DNA of 64,000 bases from Lojkania enalia (Eukaryota; Ascomycota; Dothideomycetes; Pleosporales). The notes beneath the pieces were generated by a model. It did not search any database and had not been told where the DNA came from. It was given only the letters and a program-made list of their open reading frames with translations. A program made the position numbers and the translations under genes. Below, piece after piece: positions 11,968 through 23,163 of this stretch (positions are counted from its first letter, which is position 1; every line of letters starts with the position of its first letter). The DNA is taken from the NCBI GenBank assembly GCA_010094045.1, contig ML986676.1, positions 62,001 through 126,000 on the forward strand. The letters run 5' to 3'.

Positions 11968-13362
11968 ATGGCAAACGAAGAAATCACTACCTATCGGCTA
12001 GGTAACGAAGGAGTTGAGCTTGTCCTATTCGACAAAGTAGATGGCTTAGGGCAGGTCAGAAGCTCCGTCAAGTATCACTTTGGAACAATAACAGAAAAGC
12101 GCTACACTGCCGAATTTCGTCGACTAGACGAAGTCCACGGTAGATTTAACGGTAGTTCTCCTATCGTAGACAATGCTAGTCTTCTAGTAATTAGAATTGT
12201 GCCAAAGACGGACTCGAGCAAGCGGCGATTTAAGGAATTTACGATTGCTTTCACGGTCCAACCTGACAATAGTATCAGTTCGAACGATGACGCGCCTTGG
12301 ATATCTGCGTACGAGCCAGCAGGAGATGCTGCTGAGTACTTCCAGGAGCACATTACGACTGTGTCAAAGACCAGTTCCATTGGGGCATCGTTGACCGGCA
12401 AACCTCCAGTTGGGGTTGAACCATCGGTTACAAGCTCCGTCTCGACCCAGCGTCAATTTGAACAACGGCGACTGCTCAAATTAACGGCTCGTTCGTTTGG
12501 GGAGCAACGGGGAAGGGACACCACAGTCTTCTATCGCCTTGAGCCTGCCTTTGAACCGGACGGCATCGGGGACAGTCTTGCGGCTGCCTTAATCATTAGA
12601 AGAGCGCCAGGAGCAAGCTTTTATCTAAAGGCCGTTACAACGGCAAAGGTATCATACAGATTAGGCGATGCTCCAACTTGGCATTTAGGCAAGAGTCAGG
12701 AGAACTCGCTTCGACTTGGACCATTTACGCCAAAAGCTAGTGAACAGACGAGACCGCCAGGAGTGGACCAGAGCAATTTGGAAGCTGCTTCTTACCAAAT
12801 CTTAAAGGATCTGGCATATGTCCACATGCCCGAAAAGGGAACAGAGAAATTATTTCTCAAATACCGGGGTAAGATCTGTTCCATAGTAGACAGCTTTTTG
12901 GCTTTTCTCCATTTGCTGCTTAGCTTTTCGATTCAGTATAATACTAATTTATTCAAAGCAAATAATGAGCTAGATCCTGCTACGTCAAATGAGCGTCAGG
13001 GTAGTTCCGGACTAACAGAAGCTGAATCTGTTCTGAAGACTCTTTCAAATGCGCATAATCTTTCCGGAGTGACCATTGCTAAGGCTAGAGGTCTCGGGTC
13101 GCATGCTATGACTGGCAAATCGCACTTGCAATTTCAGCCGGAGCCACTCGAGGATACCAGTACGCTGCTTGAGGATTCAAATCCCAGCCAGAAACCGGCC
13201 ATCCAGCAAAACATTCCTCTTTCCATATTGAACTGCCGTGCTGTACGACACAGGACGATGGCGCAACATTATCAATTCCTAGCTCAGTTGCATCTAGAAG
13301 AGGCAGCGGAGGCCGAGAAACGTGTCCAAATTGGCTATATACATGCAGCTGTCACTGAATAA
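11968..13362 (+). CDS. Protein of unknown family, 464 aa (434 aa if spliced)
   Basis: An uninterrupted frame runs from ATG 11968 to TAA 13362. I do not recognise the family. The first ~270 residues look beta-rich and soluble, with regularly spaced hydrophobic/charged strands (VELVLFDKVDGLGQ, FKEFTIAFTVQP, ASFYLKAVTTAKVSYRL). No signal peptide is seen. Residues ~301-330 form the only hydrophobic patch (SFLAFLHLLLSFSI). However, this patch is exactly bracketed by GTAAGA at 12869 and TTCAAAG at 12958, with an ATACTAAT branch-like site: a 90-nt stopless intron. Splicing would remove it and keep the frame, giving 434 aa with no membrane segment. The C-terminus is helical (QFLAQLHLEEAAEAEKR). It lies between an NLR-like gene and an ankyrin-protease gene, so a role with them is possible but unproven. 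Confidence 0.65.
   Translation: MANEEITTYRLGNEGVELVLFDKVDGLGQVRSSVKYHFGTITEKRYTAEFRRLDEVHGRFNGSSPIVDNASLLVIRIVPKTDSSKRRFKEFTIAFTVQPDNSISSNDDAPWISAYEPAGDAAEYFQEHITTVSKTSSIGASLTGKPPVGVEPSVTSSVSTQRQFEQRRLLKLTARSFGEQRGRDTTVFYRLEPAFEPDGIGDSLAAALIIRRAPGASFYLKAVTTAKVSYRLGDAPTWHLGKSQENSLRLGPFTPKASEQTRPPGVDQSNLEAASYQILKDLAYVHMPEKGTEKLFLKYRGKICSIVDSFLAFLHLLLSFSIQYNTNLFKANNELDPATSNERQGSSGLTEAESVLKTLSNAHNLSGVTIAKARGLGSHAMTGKSHLQFQPEPLEDTSTLLEDSNPSQKPAIQQNIPLSILNCRAVRHRTMAQHYQFLAQLHLEEAAEAEKRVQIGYIHAAVTE
12869..12958 (+). other. Candidate 90-nt frame-neutral intron
   Basis: GTAAGA donor, ATACTAAT branch-like sequence and AAAG acceptor. The length is a multiple of three with no stop, so retained and spliced transcripts both stay open. 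The retained form alone carries a hydrophobic segment. Confidence 0.55.
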
Positions 13363-14161
13363 TCTTACCGCATGCTAGACCAGATAGGTTTTCGGGTTTT
13401 TGCTGTAGGGTTGGGGGCTGAAAATATTTTGCGCCTTTCAATACCGGTGAGGAGTCTTAGTATATGGGGCTGAACATATTTTCTTCTGTCGGAAGAGACT
13501 CCCACAAATTTTATTCAGTAGAAGAGCCCAAACTATGTAGATTATTTCCGGGAGATCCCTACAAAAGCCCTGCGTTTCTGCGGAATATTTCACTAGCCCT
13601 AGTCACTGTATCGCAGCATTAGGGATTCGGGCAGTTGTCTTCGGCTCAGGCATAGATAATTGCTCACAATCAGGCTGTATGTACTCAAGTCCATACATAT
13701 GATGCATGGCATCCCGGCATCTTCAGCTACAAATGCCGCCCGGTAGCGCTAGACGGCCATGACAATGACGATCGACACTCAACATTGCCATATCCGGCGA
13801 CCATGATTTTCGGTAGCCTAAATTCCATTCTAACCTGGCTGAGTGGCGGAATGTTGTCCCCATTGTTCGTCCCAATTGATTCTGAGCCGGGAAATTCTAG
13901 GCAAAGAGGTAGGGGGTACACGTAATATGTGCAACACACCACGACTCCAGCTGAGTATCATTCGGACTGACTAGACGCTAGTCTTTTTTCTCGTTCCCTT
14001 TTAAGCCACTTAATTTAAAGCGCAATTTGTTATCTCGGCGTTCTCTACGGGGCCGGCACTCTGATCTCAATCTATGGTCGTCCGGTGCAAATTGTTCAAA
14101 TCCTTTCCATTGCTCAGATTCACTGATATTCTAATCCGCCTCTACTGTGAATGGTTCCTAA
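13363..14161. other. Intergenic spacer
   Basis: No domain-bearing open frame on either strand. It probably contains the 3' UTR of the unknown gene and the promoter of the protease gene. Confidence 0.5.
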
Positions 14162-17100
14162 ATGAATATGGAATCTTACCCAAAACCACCGCAAAAGCAT
14201 CTTAAATTCCTAGAGGAGAGCAAGTCAGTAGATTTTGACGGTCGCGAAACACCGGAATATCTCCAAGCCAAGGATAAGCTTAGAACTTCTAGCGCGGAAT
14301 ACTCTGGGTTTCTACATACACTTGCTGGACTGAATCCTCGACAATTCAAAGAATACAAGGCGAAAGACTTAATGAGATGGATTCTCCAGAATACAAATAG
14401 TGAGGGCGTTGACAAATTCTTACATTGGAGGCCGAAGATAGGAACGAAGAAAACACCGCTCCACCAAGCTATTAAATATAAAAACCACAGTTTCTTAGAT
14501 TGCATCCTAGCTATCGCGGATGATCCTGTTAAGGCAAGGTCATCGTTGGATGTGGATGTTGAGGTGGTTACTGCTTTGAGAACAAGGGACCAGAATGTGA
14601 CATGTTTGCATGCCAGTATCACGGAGAAATTTCCGTGAGTCCCAGATATGATCAGACTTTGCACAAAAGTTGAGCGAAAAAAGGGTAATAGGCTAAAAGA
14701 GGTTATTCAAAAGCAACACCGGACGCAAAAAGGCCCAAGCCAGGAACAAGAGCCTGATTCAATTTTTTTGATGGTCGACGATGGGGGCCAAACACCCCTT
14801 CATTTACTTATGGAGCATGAGGCTGAATCTAAAACAATTGATTCTCCTTTCATTCGGGTTAGGACTCCAAGTGGCATTCCTTCCCGCGTGGAGGTCACAC
14901 CAACAAAGAGTATATTTGGCCCTTCGATTGTGATTCAAGCTATGATCGATGAGTTGGATGAGAAGATGGGGGATCTATGGGTGGCAATAAACAACTTAGG
15001 GGAATCGCCGTACCAAAGACGCCTCAATCTCAATCAGACCGAAGAGCTCGGTATGTCGGAAGAAGGTTACGAGGAACATGAAGTTGAAGTAGGCAATAAA
15101 GTCAATGGAAACATTATTGCCAAATCAAAAGAGTGGGCATCTCCACTAGAAGAGCAGAAATCGAAAGAGATGAAATTGAAGCTAGAGGAGAAGAAATTCT
15201 AGGAAACACTGAGAGCAGATATTTTCAGAACACTAACCGAGATTCCACGACTGAAAAAGGCACTATACGGTATTGAAGGTAAGCACATGTCGTAAAGTTC
15301 AATTGAAGATAAGCTAAGATGGCAACAAATAGGACAAGGCAAGCTCCCACGCCCCTCACTCGTCTCTTGTAGTTGCTCACAGCTAATATTTGGAGCGTCT
15401 CTATGCTCACAGAGAAGGAGCTTTGTCTTGACATGTCAGACTTCAATCAGTCCTCTCACAACTTTCAGAAGTTCGTACAAGAGCTCACCAGCAAGAAAGG
15501 CATTCTCTTTGAGGAGTGTTTAATGTTCGTCTTTCTTCCAGATATCAATAACTTCAAGAAGGACGCACCGTACGAAGGGGTGCCTGAGCTGTTTCGATGG
15601 TTAAGTAGGGAAGGCAACGTCAAGAAATTAAAGTCTCTGAACATCCCTGACAGTACGACGTCGCCAATGAGCGATGAATTGGTTGCAGATTCAATCATCG
15701 ATCTATTTCAAATTGAGAAGTTCAACTGGCGAAAGTTGGATATAAATCTCGATATGTTAGTCAGGTCACCATATAGGGATGGTTTTACTGACATTACGTT
15801 GTATTCATCGGGCAATTTCAGTGTCCTGCACCATTGGATGAGCTCCGAAGGCCTGGCAAAGTTGACCAACGTCAGTACCAAGAATTGATTCTAATTCACA
15901 TCTATAATTTCCTAACAATCATTCGCTATAGTTGAGAAAAGTCAGAATCGAAATAATGGAGCTAAACCCGCTCCAAGTATGTCTCTCACCCCGCGCAAGA
16001 ATCTTGGCCTTGAAAAACTAACTTCTCATTTTACACGCTAAGCGAGATGAAAAAGCCGAGACTAAGCATCAGGAACTACTGAAAGAGTATAAGAAACAAT
16101 TTGACTTCAAGCTTGATAAAATGAAGAATGAGAAAGATACAAGAGAGGTCGAATTCAAGTTCGACGTCTATATCGGTCGAGACGGAAAGGGTGAGAAATG
16201 GGACTTCCCAGCCCCCCGGTACCCTGCCACCAAAGAAGTGGATGAGAAGTAATTGTCCTTTTTGTCAATTAGCTTGGGAAGATATAATAGGGCTAATACC
16301 TACTCAGGCTCGAGATCCTTCAGAGGTTGGATGCCTGCAAAGAGTTCCTCAAGCAGACAATGCAGATGGAGGATGAATACGAACGGTATCGCGAGCGCTT
16401 CGACTGGCTACGGACACCTTGTGGGTCGAATAATTTAGCACCGCCTAAGATCGCCATTATCGATAATGGTGCCGACAGGTTTCGCCAAGAAATTCGGGAT
16501 GTTATTGAAAAAGGAGTCTCTTTCGTGACGGCCGATTCTGAGAGCGCCGATAGATTTTTGCCATGGTGGATGGTTTCTGATCCACATGGCACTCAAATGG
16601 CGTCCCTGATTCAGCAAGCAAACCCTTGGTGCAGGCTATACATCGCTCGGGTGGGAAAAAGTCGGAAAGACATTCTCCCTGATGATGCTGTAAATGTATG
16701 TTTCCTTAAACCTTTCCATTTCATACGTCTTCCATCCGTCTACTCAGTTGCCTTATATTTAATATCTCTAGACATTACTAATAGTATGCGAATCAGGCGA
16801 TTGAGTGGGCCCTTGAGCAAAAGGTTGATATCATCTCAATCAGCTGGATTACGAAAGGACAGTTCCCTAAGCTCAGGAAAACCATCGAAAATGCTACCAA
16901 GAAGGTTCTAGTATTCTGTTCGACCGCTGACGAAGGTATATGGTCTAGGGAGGTATATCCTGCTTACTACAAAGGCACCGTAAGGGTCTCTGCAACTGAT
17001 AAATACGGGAATTTAATGCCAGCCTCCGACAAAAGTAAAGACGCGATCAACATTCCCGTTCCTGGTCTTCAAGTTCCAGCTTTAGGACCTTCGTACATGG

Positions 17101-17384
17101 GAGAGGCGATTGCTAGAGGAACCGTATCAGGTTCCTCTGTTGCCACGGCCTTGGCTGCTGGCATGGCATCTCTAGCCCTCATGATGTTGCAGGTGTTCAA
17201 CGAGGTAGATAGAGAACGGCTTTTCAACGACGGATTCTACAGTAATGAAGGAATTGTGAACGTACTCTCGAAAATGAATGATCCGGATTTTCCATCTCTT
17301 TTCCCTGCTCAGGCTGATACAGCTCTGCTACCTCAAAGATGGAGTATCGAAAATCTAAAATTAAAAACAGGGGGACAAGAATAA
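14162..17384 (+). CDS. Ankyrin-subtilisin (S8) serine protease, intracellular type, 7 exons with an in-frame TAG
   Basis: Exons read: 14162-14634, 14692-15278, 15413 (or 15383)-15870, 15932-15976, 16043-16248, 16308-16695, 16785-17384; about 919 codons. The N-terminal region has ankyrin-like units (KTPLHQAIKYKNHSFLDCIL; GGQTPLHLLMEHEAE). The middle holds the fungal-specific KELCLDMSDF block and a coiled coil (~16043-16180). The C-terminus is a subtilisin fold with all three catalytic blocks: KIAIIDNGAD (Asp), DPHGTQMASLI (His) and GTVSGSSVATALAAG (Ser). No signal peptide or prodomain is seen, so it is probably cytosolic. One defect is visible: a TAG at 15200-15202, in frame in the lysine/glutamate-rich linker, after which coding resumes in the same frame (ADIFRTLTEIPRLKKALYG). 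Either the gene is broken here or an extra intron (for example GTATGT 15051 to AG 15215, 165 nt) removes it. Confidence 0.75.
15200..15202 (+). other. In-frame TAG within the protease gene
   Basis: The frame is clean on both sides of this codon, and the sequence after it continues the same domain up to a good GTAAGC donor at 15279. Confidence 0.6.
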
Positions 17385-18378
17385 AGTTTGCTAAGCTAAG
17401 AGTATCCATGTTGATGCGATTGCGCTTCATTTAAGCAAGGTTAGGCTATATAACGACGTACTTATGGCCTACTTAGTTGAATATCATTTATATTTTCGTT
17501 GACACAGAACCTTAATTAATTGTGAATTCATCTTCAAGAGAACATGACCAAAGAAATCGCGATCAGATCGTAGTATGGTTCAATGTTCTCTTTTAAATTA
17601 GCCCCCCTGTCTAACAGTCTGATAAATAAATACTTTCCGTACTTCAAACCCGCAATACCAACACGTGCACCGTAAATATCTATGTCCTAGACGTCTCTCC
17701 TCTTTAATCTAGTGAGAAATTGGAAAATCTGCAAGTGCTATATTCTACATATAATGCCATCTTTCTTTCACAGTCCTTTGCTCTTACTCTTATCAACATA
17801 AATCCTTATCTCGGTCGTATAGTCAAACCCTCGATAATTTTGTCTAGCGGCTCTACTTAACCGTCCTACTACACATCTCTCCTACCTGAATCTGGAATAC
17901 TGACTCTTCTCATACAAATGAACACCCAAAATGGTCCCTTAATGTCCCTTCCAATCATTAGGAAACTCTAATCCCAACATCTCCTATTCAAAGCGAAAAG
18001 GCGACCTGTAGACAGATCGATATTTTACCCCGCCTCTTATTAACAAACTCTTATTTCTTCTAAGATTCACTTTAAGCATTGTAAAGGTATTCCATTTACA
18101 CAATGTCACAAACGATAAAGTTGATAGACAAATCTCTAACCCGATGCATCCTACCAGGAACAACACAAAACATGGCGTCTAACACCAAAGAGGGGCATCA
18201 ATTCTAACACTCCACAAAATGAAAAATACTGAACACAATATGAAATCACAGGAACATCTCATTACAACATAACCCCGTACTTATACATGGCATCAAAGAT
18301 GCAATCCACCCAATCGTGAATATGACCCACCTTTAGGCACATTTCCCCCAGCCAAATCTCAGAAATTTTCAAGTTTAT
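17385..18378. other. Convergent AT-rich intergenic spacer
   Basis: This lies between the 3' ends of the protease gene and the F-box gene. No supported coding or RNA feature. Confidence 0.5.
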
Positions 18379-20309
18379 TCATAAGCCCCCAATAAGCGCC
18401 ACGAACTCGTCCTCATCATCGAACCATCCCTCATCCCCATCCAGCCCTTCACTCGTATCCTCAAAATCATCAAATTCCTCATTGTCCGCTACAAAAAGTT
18501 CCATATCATCAATAAAAGGATCATCGTCCATGAAATCATCATCATATATCTCCTCATCCTCACTAGTGGCGAAGATATTAATATGCGCTCCCGTCCCACT
18601 ACTTCTCTCCTTCTCTAATTCTTCGTGATACCGTTCCAGCGTCCTCCGAACCTCATTATTCAAGCGATTCACATCCTGCATACCCAACTGATCCGTCTCT
18701 GGCGGCTCTTTCTCCTCTTCGTCCGCTACTAGCGTCATTGATTTTGCATCCGTCTCGATCGGAGAAGGCGAAGTCCCATTTTCATCCTTCTGAAGTAAGA
18801 TGCTAGGATCCACAGGCTCCCCAGACTGATCGGGCTCGTCGGAGTAATCAGCGATATGTCTGTGAAATCCCACCTGCTTAGCATCATATAAACGGAGGAG
18901 TTTCGGCGTCGGCTCTCCGTGTAGATATGGGGGAATTATTGTATGTTTGGAGTGCATTTCAACCGTAAATGTCATATTGATACCATGCTTCCATAGTTTG
19001 TACGCTGCTGCGTGACGGTCTCGTACGAAGTCTGGCTTGCAAATGTAATCTACCATAGCCATGTGGCGGACGTCACGAAGACGAAGGGGCTGGACAAAAT
19101 CGATTTTCTTGAGGCTTGATAGAGAGAAGTAAGGCTCTATTCTTGGGAGTGAGTTTATCCAGTGATGAGGTTGTAGGATGGGCTTCTGAAGCCGGAGAGC
19201 GGACAAGTGTGGTGGAGCTAGCATGGGAGAGCCTGTTATGCCGCGATGTAGAAATGAGTTTGCGTCGCAGACAATGAATTCGAGGCGTTCAAAGTTCCGC
19301 ATACCGTCGCCTTTGAATTGGAGGGGTGCTGGGTTTTCGTGGTCCTGAACTGTGCGCCACATGGGGTCGATGTGGTAGAGTGTCTCTAACGAATGGGCCA
19401 CATAGGATAGAGCTTGCAGAGATTCGTCCGGTGCCTGAGATAGAAGAGGCTTCGGGCCCCGACGAAGTCTAATGTTGGATTCGTTCTCTCCCAACATAAG
19501 ACGCCTTAAAGACTTCGGAGTGCGTAGGATGCTGGAAAGTGCTGCGGGCGAAATCTCGCATTCTTCGAATGCAAGGCTAAGTAGTGGTGTTGTGGAGGTA
19601 TAGTTAGAAAGCTCAGGAATGGCGGAAGTAATGTGGACGCAGGAAAGGTGGAGAATGCGAAGGGTTGGATGTCGGAATAGGCAATGGTAATCACCGAGCT
19701 CCCAGAAGTCTGAATCCGGCCCATGGGAGTGAAGGACAACTGCAGAACATATTAGGAGACCCTCGTAGCCAGAAGACACATAAACGCACACTTCTCTAAC
19801 TTCGCCAGCCCAACGTCTTCGTGCAAGACTTGACCCTGATATAGACAAGCAGCCTCTATCGCTTCTCTAAATGCCACCATATCTCGTCCCACCCACTCAC
19901 TGCCCTCGGTCCAGTGAAAACAACTATCGTAGGGACTCTCGATATGCCAATCCCTGAGTGCCTTCATGTTCTTGATGAACCCATTGAATACTTGTCTCTC
20001 CTCAACCGTGGTGTCCAAGTCATTGTGGTATTCGTACAGGATTTTGAGGGTGTGTATAGTCTCGACGCGCTTGGGTCTGCGAGTCAAGGCGTGAATGATA
20101 GCTCGGAGGTGGTTGGTAGAGTAGAGTTCTATTGTGCCGTAGATGTGCTGCTCGCATAGGGGCTGGAGGAATTGGCATGTCTGTGCAAGGCTAAGGAGCT
20201 CGGCGCGGCCGACGTCAGGAACGTGAGAGACGATTTCGACAATGATTTCCGCAGGCAGGGAGAGGAGGGATCTGGTATGGGTAGCCGTCACGTCGTTATC
20301 CGTGGCCAT
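18379..20309 (-). CDS. F-box protein with acidic C-terminus
   Basis: Two exons: 19790-20309 and 18379-19739. The 50-nt intron (GTGCGT .. CTCCTAATATG .. CTGCAG) joins LAKLEKF to VLHSHGPDSDFWELGDY in frame, giving 626 aa. An F-box sits at residues ~14-55 (RSLLSLPAEIIVEIVSHVP), the usual Skp1-binding module of SCF ubiquitin ligases. A long leucine-rich, LRR-like middle follows (FRHPTLRILHLSCVHIT, SLRRLML), as in fungal F-box proteins that read out substrates. The last ~80 residues are extremely Asp/Glu-rich (DDDFMDDDPFIDDMELF). I chose ATG 20309 because upstream in-frame sequence looks non-coding and the F-box follows directly. The substrate is unknown. Confidence 0.8.
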
Positions 20310-20697
20310 TGTGTAGCGAGATATCGTCGAAATTACACGCGCGTGCAGAGGAAATGCATGTCTGCTTGATCTGGAAACGGGAAAGTGTTCTGGTAAAGCT
20401 ACAGCGTAGTAGCGTGGTGAAACAGGAAATCGGAGTGTATTATTGGTGTCTTGAATGTTGATGGAGAAAAATGTCAATCGTGAGCATTGTTTTGTTCTGA
20501 GGGGCAAACACCAGTCCTTCCAGTGAACGTGGGGCAAACGTTATTCTTGGCACGGGGTCTGTGCATCACCTAATTCGCGACGCCTACCTGTCCTGTCCGT
20601 CCGTATACTGTACTTTCAGCAACGATCACGGAATCAATCACAACCTTTCCATAAATGAACCATGGTATGCGAGCGACCACGTTCTATAGCTGATCAT
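20310..20697. other. Region around F-box promoter (20310 up) and MFS 3' end
   Basis: A 388-bp interval between the F-box start and the transporter stop. It presumably holds the F-box promoter and the MFS 3' UTR. No further gene seen. Confidence 0.5.
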
Positions 20698-22131
20698 TTA
20701 CACTCGCGTCCGCAGTTTCTTGCCAGTAATACTCAAACGCCCCAACGTGAGAATAATACTGCCAATTATAACCATACTGCCAGCCCATATCTGTGCAATT
20801 AAGTACCTTCCCCCATCTTTTTGTATCAGTGCCCCAGCAATTGGCGGGCCAGTCAGAACGCTAAATCCAATGATGGTAAACCCCATTCCATTTCGGACAC
20901 CTATCTTGCTCATATCCTTCGTCAAAGAGCCGAGAACAGTCGGAAACAGACCTTGGAATCCACCAGCAACAAGTCCGTAGATTATAGCGAAAGCGTATAG
21001 ACTCCCCAAATCATTTACCAAACTCCAAAAATACAGGACAATCGCACTGGTGAATAGCAGTGGAATGAGCGTATTATATGGACCGAATTTCAGATCGGCA
21101 AAGTACGATGGAATTAGTCGTCCAATAAAGCCTACGCCATTCATGATCATGAGAAGATTAACAGATGTGCTGTATGATACTCCAATGACTTCGAGTGCGT
21201 ATGAGCTGATGTAGTAGAACACGAAGTACGATCCCCAGTTACCGAAGAAGACGCCTGTGATGTACAGCGTGTACGGTGCTTCCCTAAAAGATTTGAGCTC
21301 GAGCAGAGGACCGCTTTTCCGGGGCGGTAGTCGGGGCTTCATAAGCGAACAATAACACGCTCCGACAGCCAGCATGATGAAGCCCATCACTCGGACCGTC
21401 CACGCAAAGCCTAGTTTCGGCAATAGTTGGCGTGCGATGGTGGGATAGATGAGGCCCCCAGTTGCGGATCCTGATGCCACGATTGCGATGGCTACGCTTC
21501 GGTTCTTGAGGAAATACGTCGTGACAAGCGACATAGCGGGCGTGAATTGCAATCCATAACCAATCCCATTAAGTACACCCTGCGCTAGAAACAGCTGCCA
21601 GTACTCGCGGCACAGAGACGTCATGAAGATCCCCATTGAAGCCAGAATAGTACCAGAAATAATAGTCCAGTAGAAAATTCCGCCATCAAGAGCGCGCCCA
21701 GAGAGCATGCCAAGGAAGAAGTGACCTAGCATCTGCATCGATCCGATCCAAGAGACAGCTGACGGGCTAAGCCCAAGTTCGGAGGTATAGTATGTCTGAA
21801 AGACACCAAAGGAGGATATCATGCCCCAAGTGTTGAATACCACGAAATGGCCCATGACAGCTTGACTCCAGGCCCTGAAGCCGCCGTCCGGAGGTGGTCC
21901 GGGATCGCGGGGCGATACATTAGAACGAGCTGTGAGGACTTTCGAGAGGGTTTCGCCAATAGAATCCCAGCCAGGATTTGGTTGATCTTGTATTCTCGAT
22001 ACCCCGTTAGTTTCCTCGGGATGCTCCAATGCATGCTCTCTTTCATCTACTCGTTCTTCAGACGAAGACATTGCTTTATTACCGCCTTTCTCAACATATA
22101 CAGGACCATCTCTAAGAACGGATGAAGACAT
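20698..22131 (-). CDS. MFS transporter, monocarboxylate (MCT/SLC16-like) type
   Basis: A single exon of 478 aa from ATG 22131. A hydrophilic N-terminus of ~95 residues precedes the PPPDGGFRAW block, which matches the conserved D-G-G-[WF]-x-W signature before helix 1 of the MCT family. About twelve hydrophobic segments follow, including GYGLQFTPAMSLVTTYF (the helix 4-5 signature of this family) and NLLMIMNGVGFIGRLIPSYFAD. Yeast Mch-type relatives transport small carboxylates, riboflavin or unknown solutes, so the substrate cannot be assigned. An upstream in-frame TTG at 22173 extends the open frame but there is no earlier ATG. Confidence 0.85.
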   Translation of the reverse strand: MSSSVLRDGPVYVEKGGNKAMSSSEERVDEREHALEHPEETNGVSRIQDQPNPGWDSIGETLSKVLTARSNVSPRDPGPPPDGGFRAWSQAVMGHFVVFNTWGMISSFGVFQTYYTSELGLSPSAVSWIGSMQMLGHFFLGMLSGRALDGGIFYWTIISGTILASMGIFMTSLCREYWQLFLAQGVLNGIGYGLQFTPAMSLVTTYFLKNRSVAIAIVASGSATGGLIYPTIARQLLPKLGFAWTVRVMGFIMLAVGACYCSLMKPRLPPRKSGPLLELKSFREAPYTLYITGVFFGNWGSYFVFYYISSYALEVIGVSYSTSVNLLMIMNGVGFIGRLIPSYFADLKFGPYNTLIPLLFTSAIVLYFWSLVNDLGSLYAFAIIYGLVAGGFQGLFPTVLGSLTKDMSKIGVRNGMGFTIIGFSVLTGPPIAGALIQKDGGRYLIAQIWAGSMVIIGSIILTLGRLSITGKKLRTRV

Positions 22132-23163
22132 GACTCGAGAAAAAATACACAACAAATTACAAACTAAAATCAATCACATTAAATACAAAAGGAAAGAAAA
22201 AGAGAAATGGAAAGTGGCAATCGGCTACTTCACAAATTAGTCTACATCAGTTTTCCGATAGCGGGCGATGGTCCCGCCGTAAGAAACTAGTCACTTCATC
22301 CTCAGAAGGAAAGGTTAGTATTAAGATTGCAGCTATCATTGGTTGAACCTGGAAGATGAAAGTCCGGATAAGGTCTCCGTTGGGGTATGTTGTCGATTGA
22401 AGGGTCGGGTCAATTAATCCGAAGGCGGATTACAGATCCAGGAAAGCGCCGGGAATCGCGATCACATGGTTATTTTCGACTAACTCTCTTAACCGTTGCT
22501 AGCAAAGTGTAGCAACTTTGCTTTAGGGTGTATATATAGTTATTTGGACACTGCAAATGTAACTCATGGCAAATACGTTAAAGCGACCTTTCACGTGATC
22601 ACGACGTTCACTTCCAGGGCTGAGAAGAATTTTTCTGGTAAAGTACATAGTATCGGACTGAAGTTATTCCCACTAATGCCCTTATGAACTTAGTACTTCA
22701 GACAGCGTTAGATGATCACCAATGCCAGTGACGTACCAGTAGATCCTTGTTTCGAGATTGCCGGGTAAAGCGCTAAGAAATGTTCTGAGTGGGGCGAAAT
22801 GGCTTCGCATTTTATCCTTGGAGTACCCCACATCATCTACATAGATGAATTTAGAGAAAAACCCTCCAGAACTCGATCTCTCCGCAGGGCAATTGTTCAA
22901 GCCAGGGACCTGCTTATATGGAATTGATCGATTATGACGAATATGGTAACACAAACAAGACAAGAGTATGATAAACGGCCTACCATTGGTTGTTACCCCT
23001 CGTTTGAAAAAGGAAATTGAAATGAACAGCGACGGCATATTAGATCGTTCTAGAGAACACCCATACCTAATAGCAGTATATCAACCAATCTGAGGCCGCG
23101 AGAAAGAATACTGGAAGTATTCATCACCATCTTATCGCCCAAACGACCCATAAAACAATCACC
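22132..23163. other. Divergent intergenic region
   Basis: Shared upstream region of the MFS gene (minus) and the DUF8021 gene (plus). The short open frame at 22682-23038 (minus) has no domain and is not called. Confidence 0.5.

Noticed and set aside
14635..14655. 21-nt GTGAGT..AG segment as an intron in the protease gene
   Set aside because: Too short for a fungal intron; the 57-nt choice 14635-14691 also keeps the frame.
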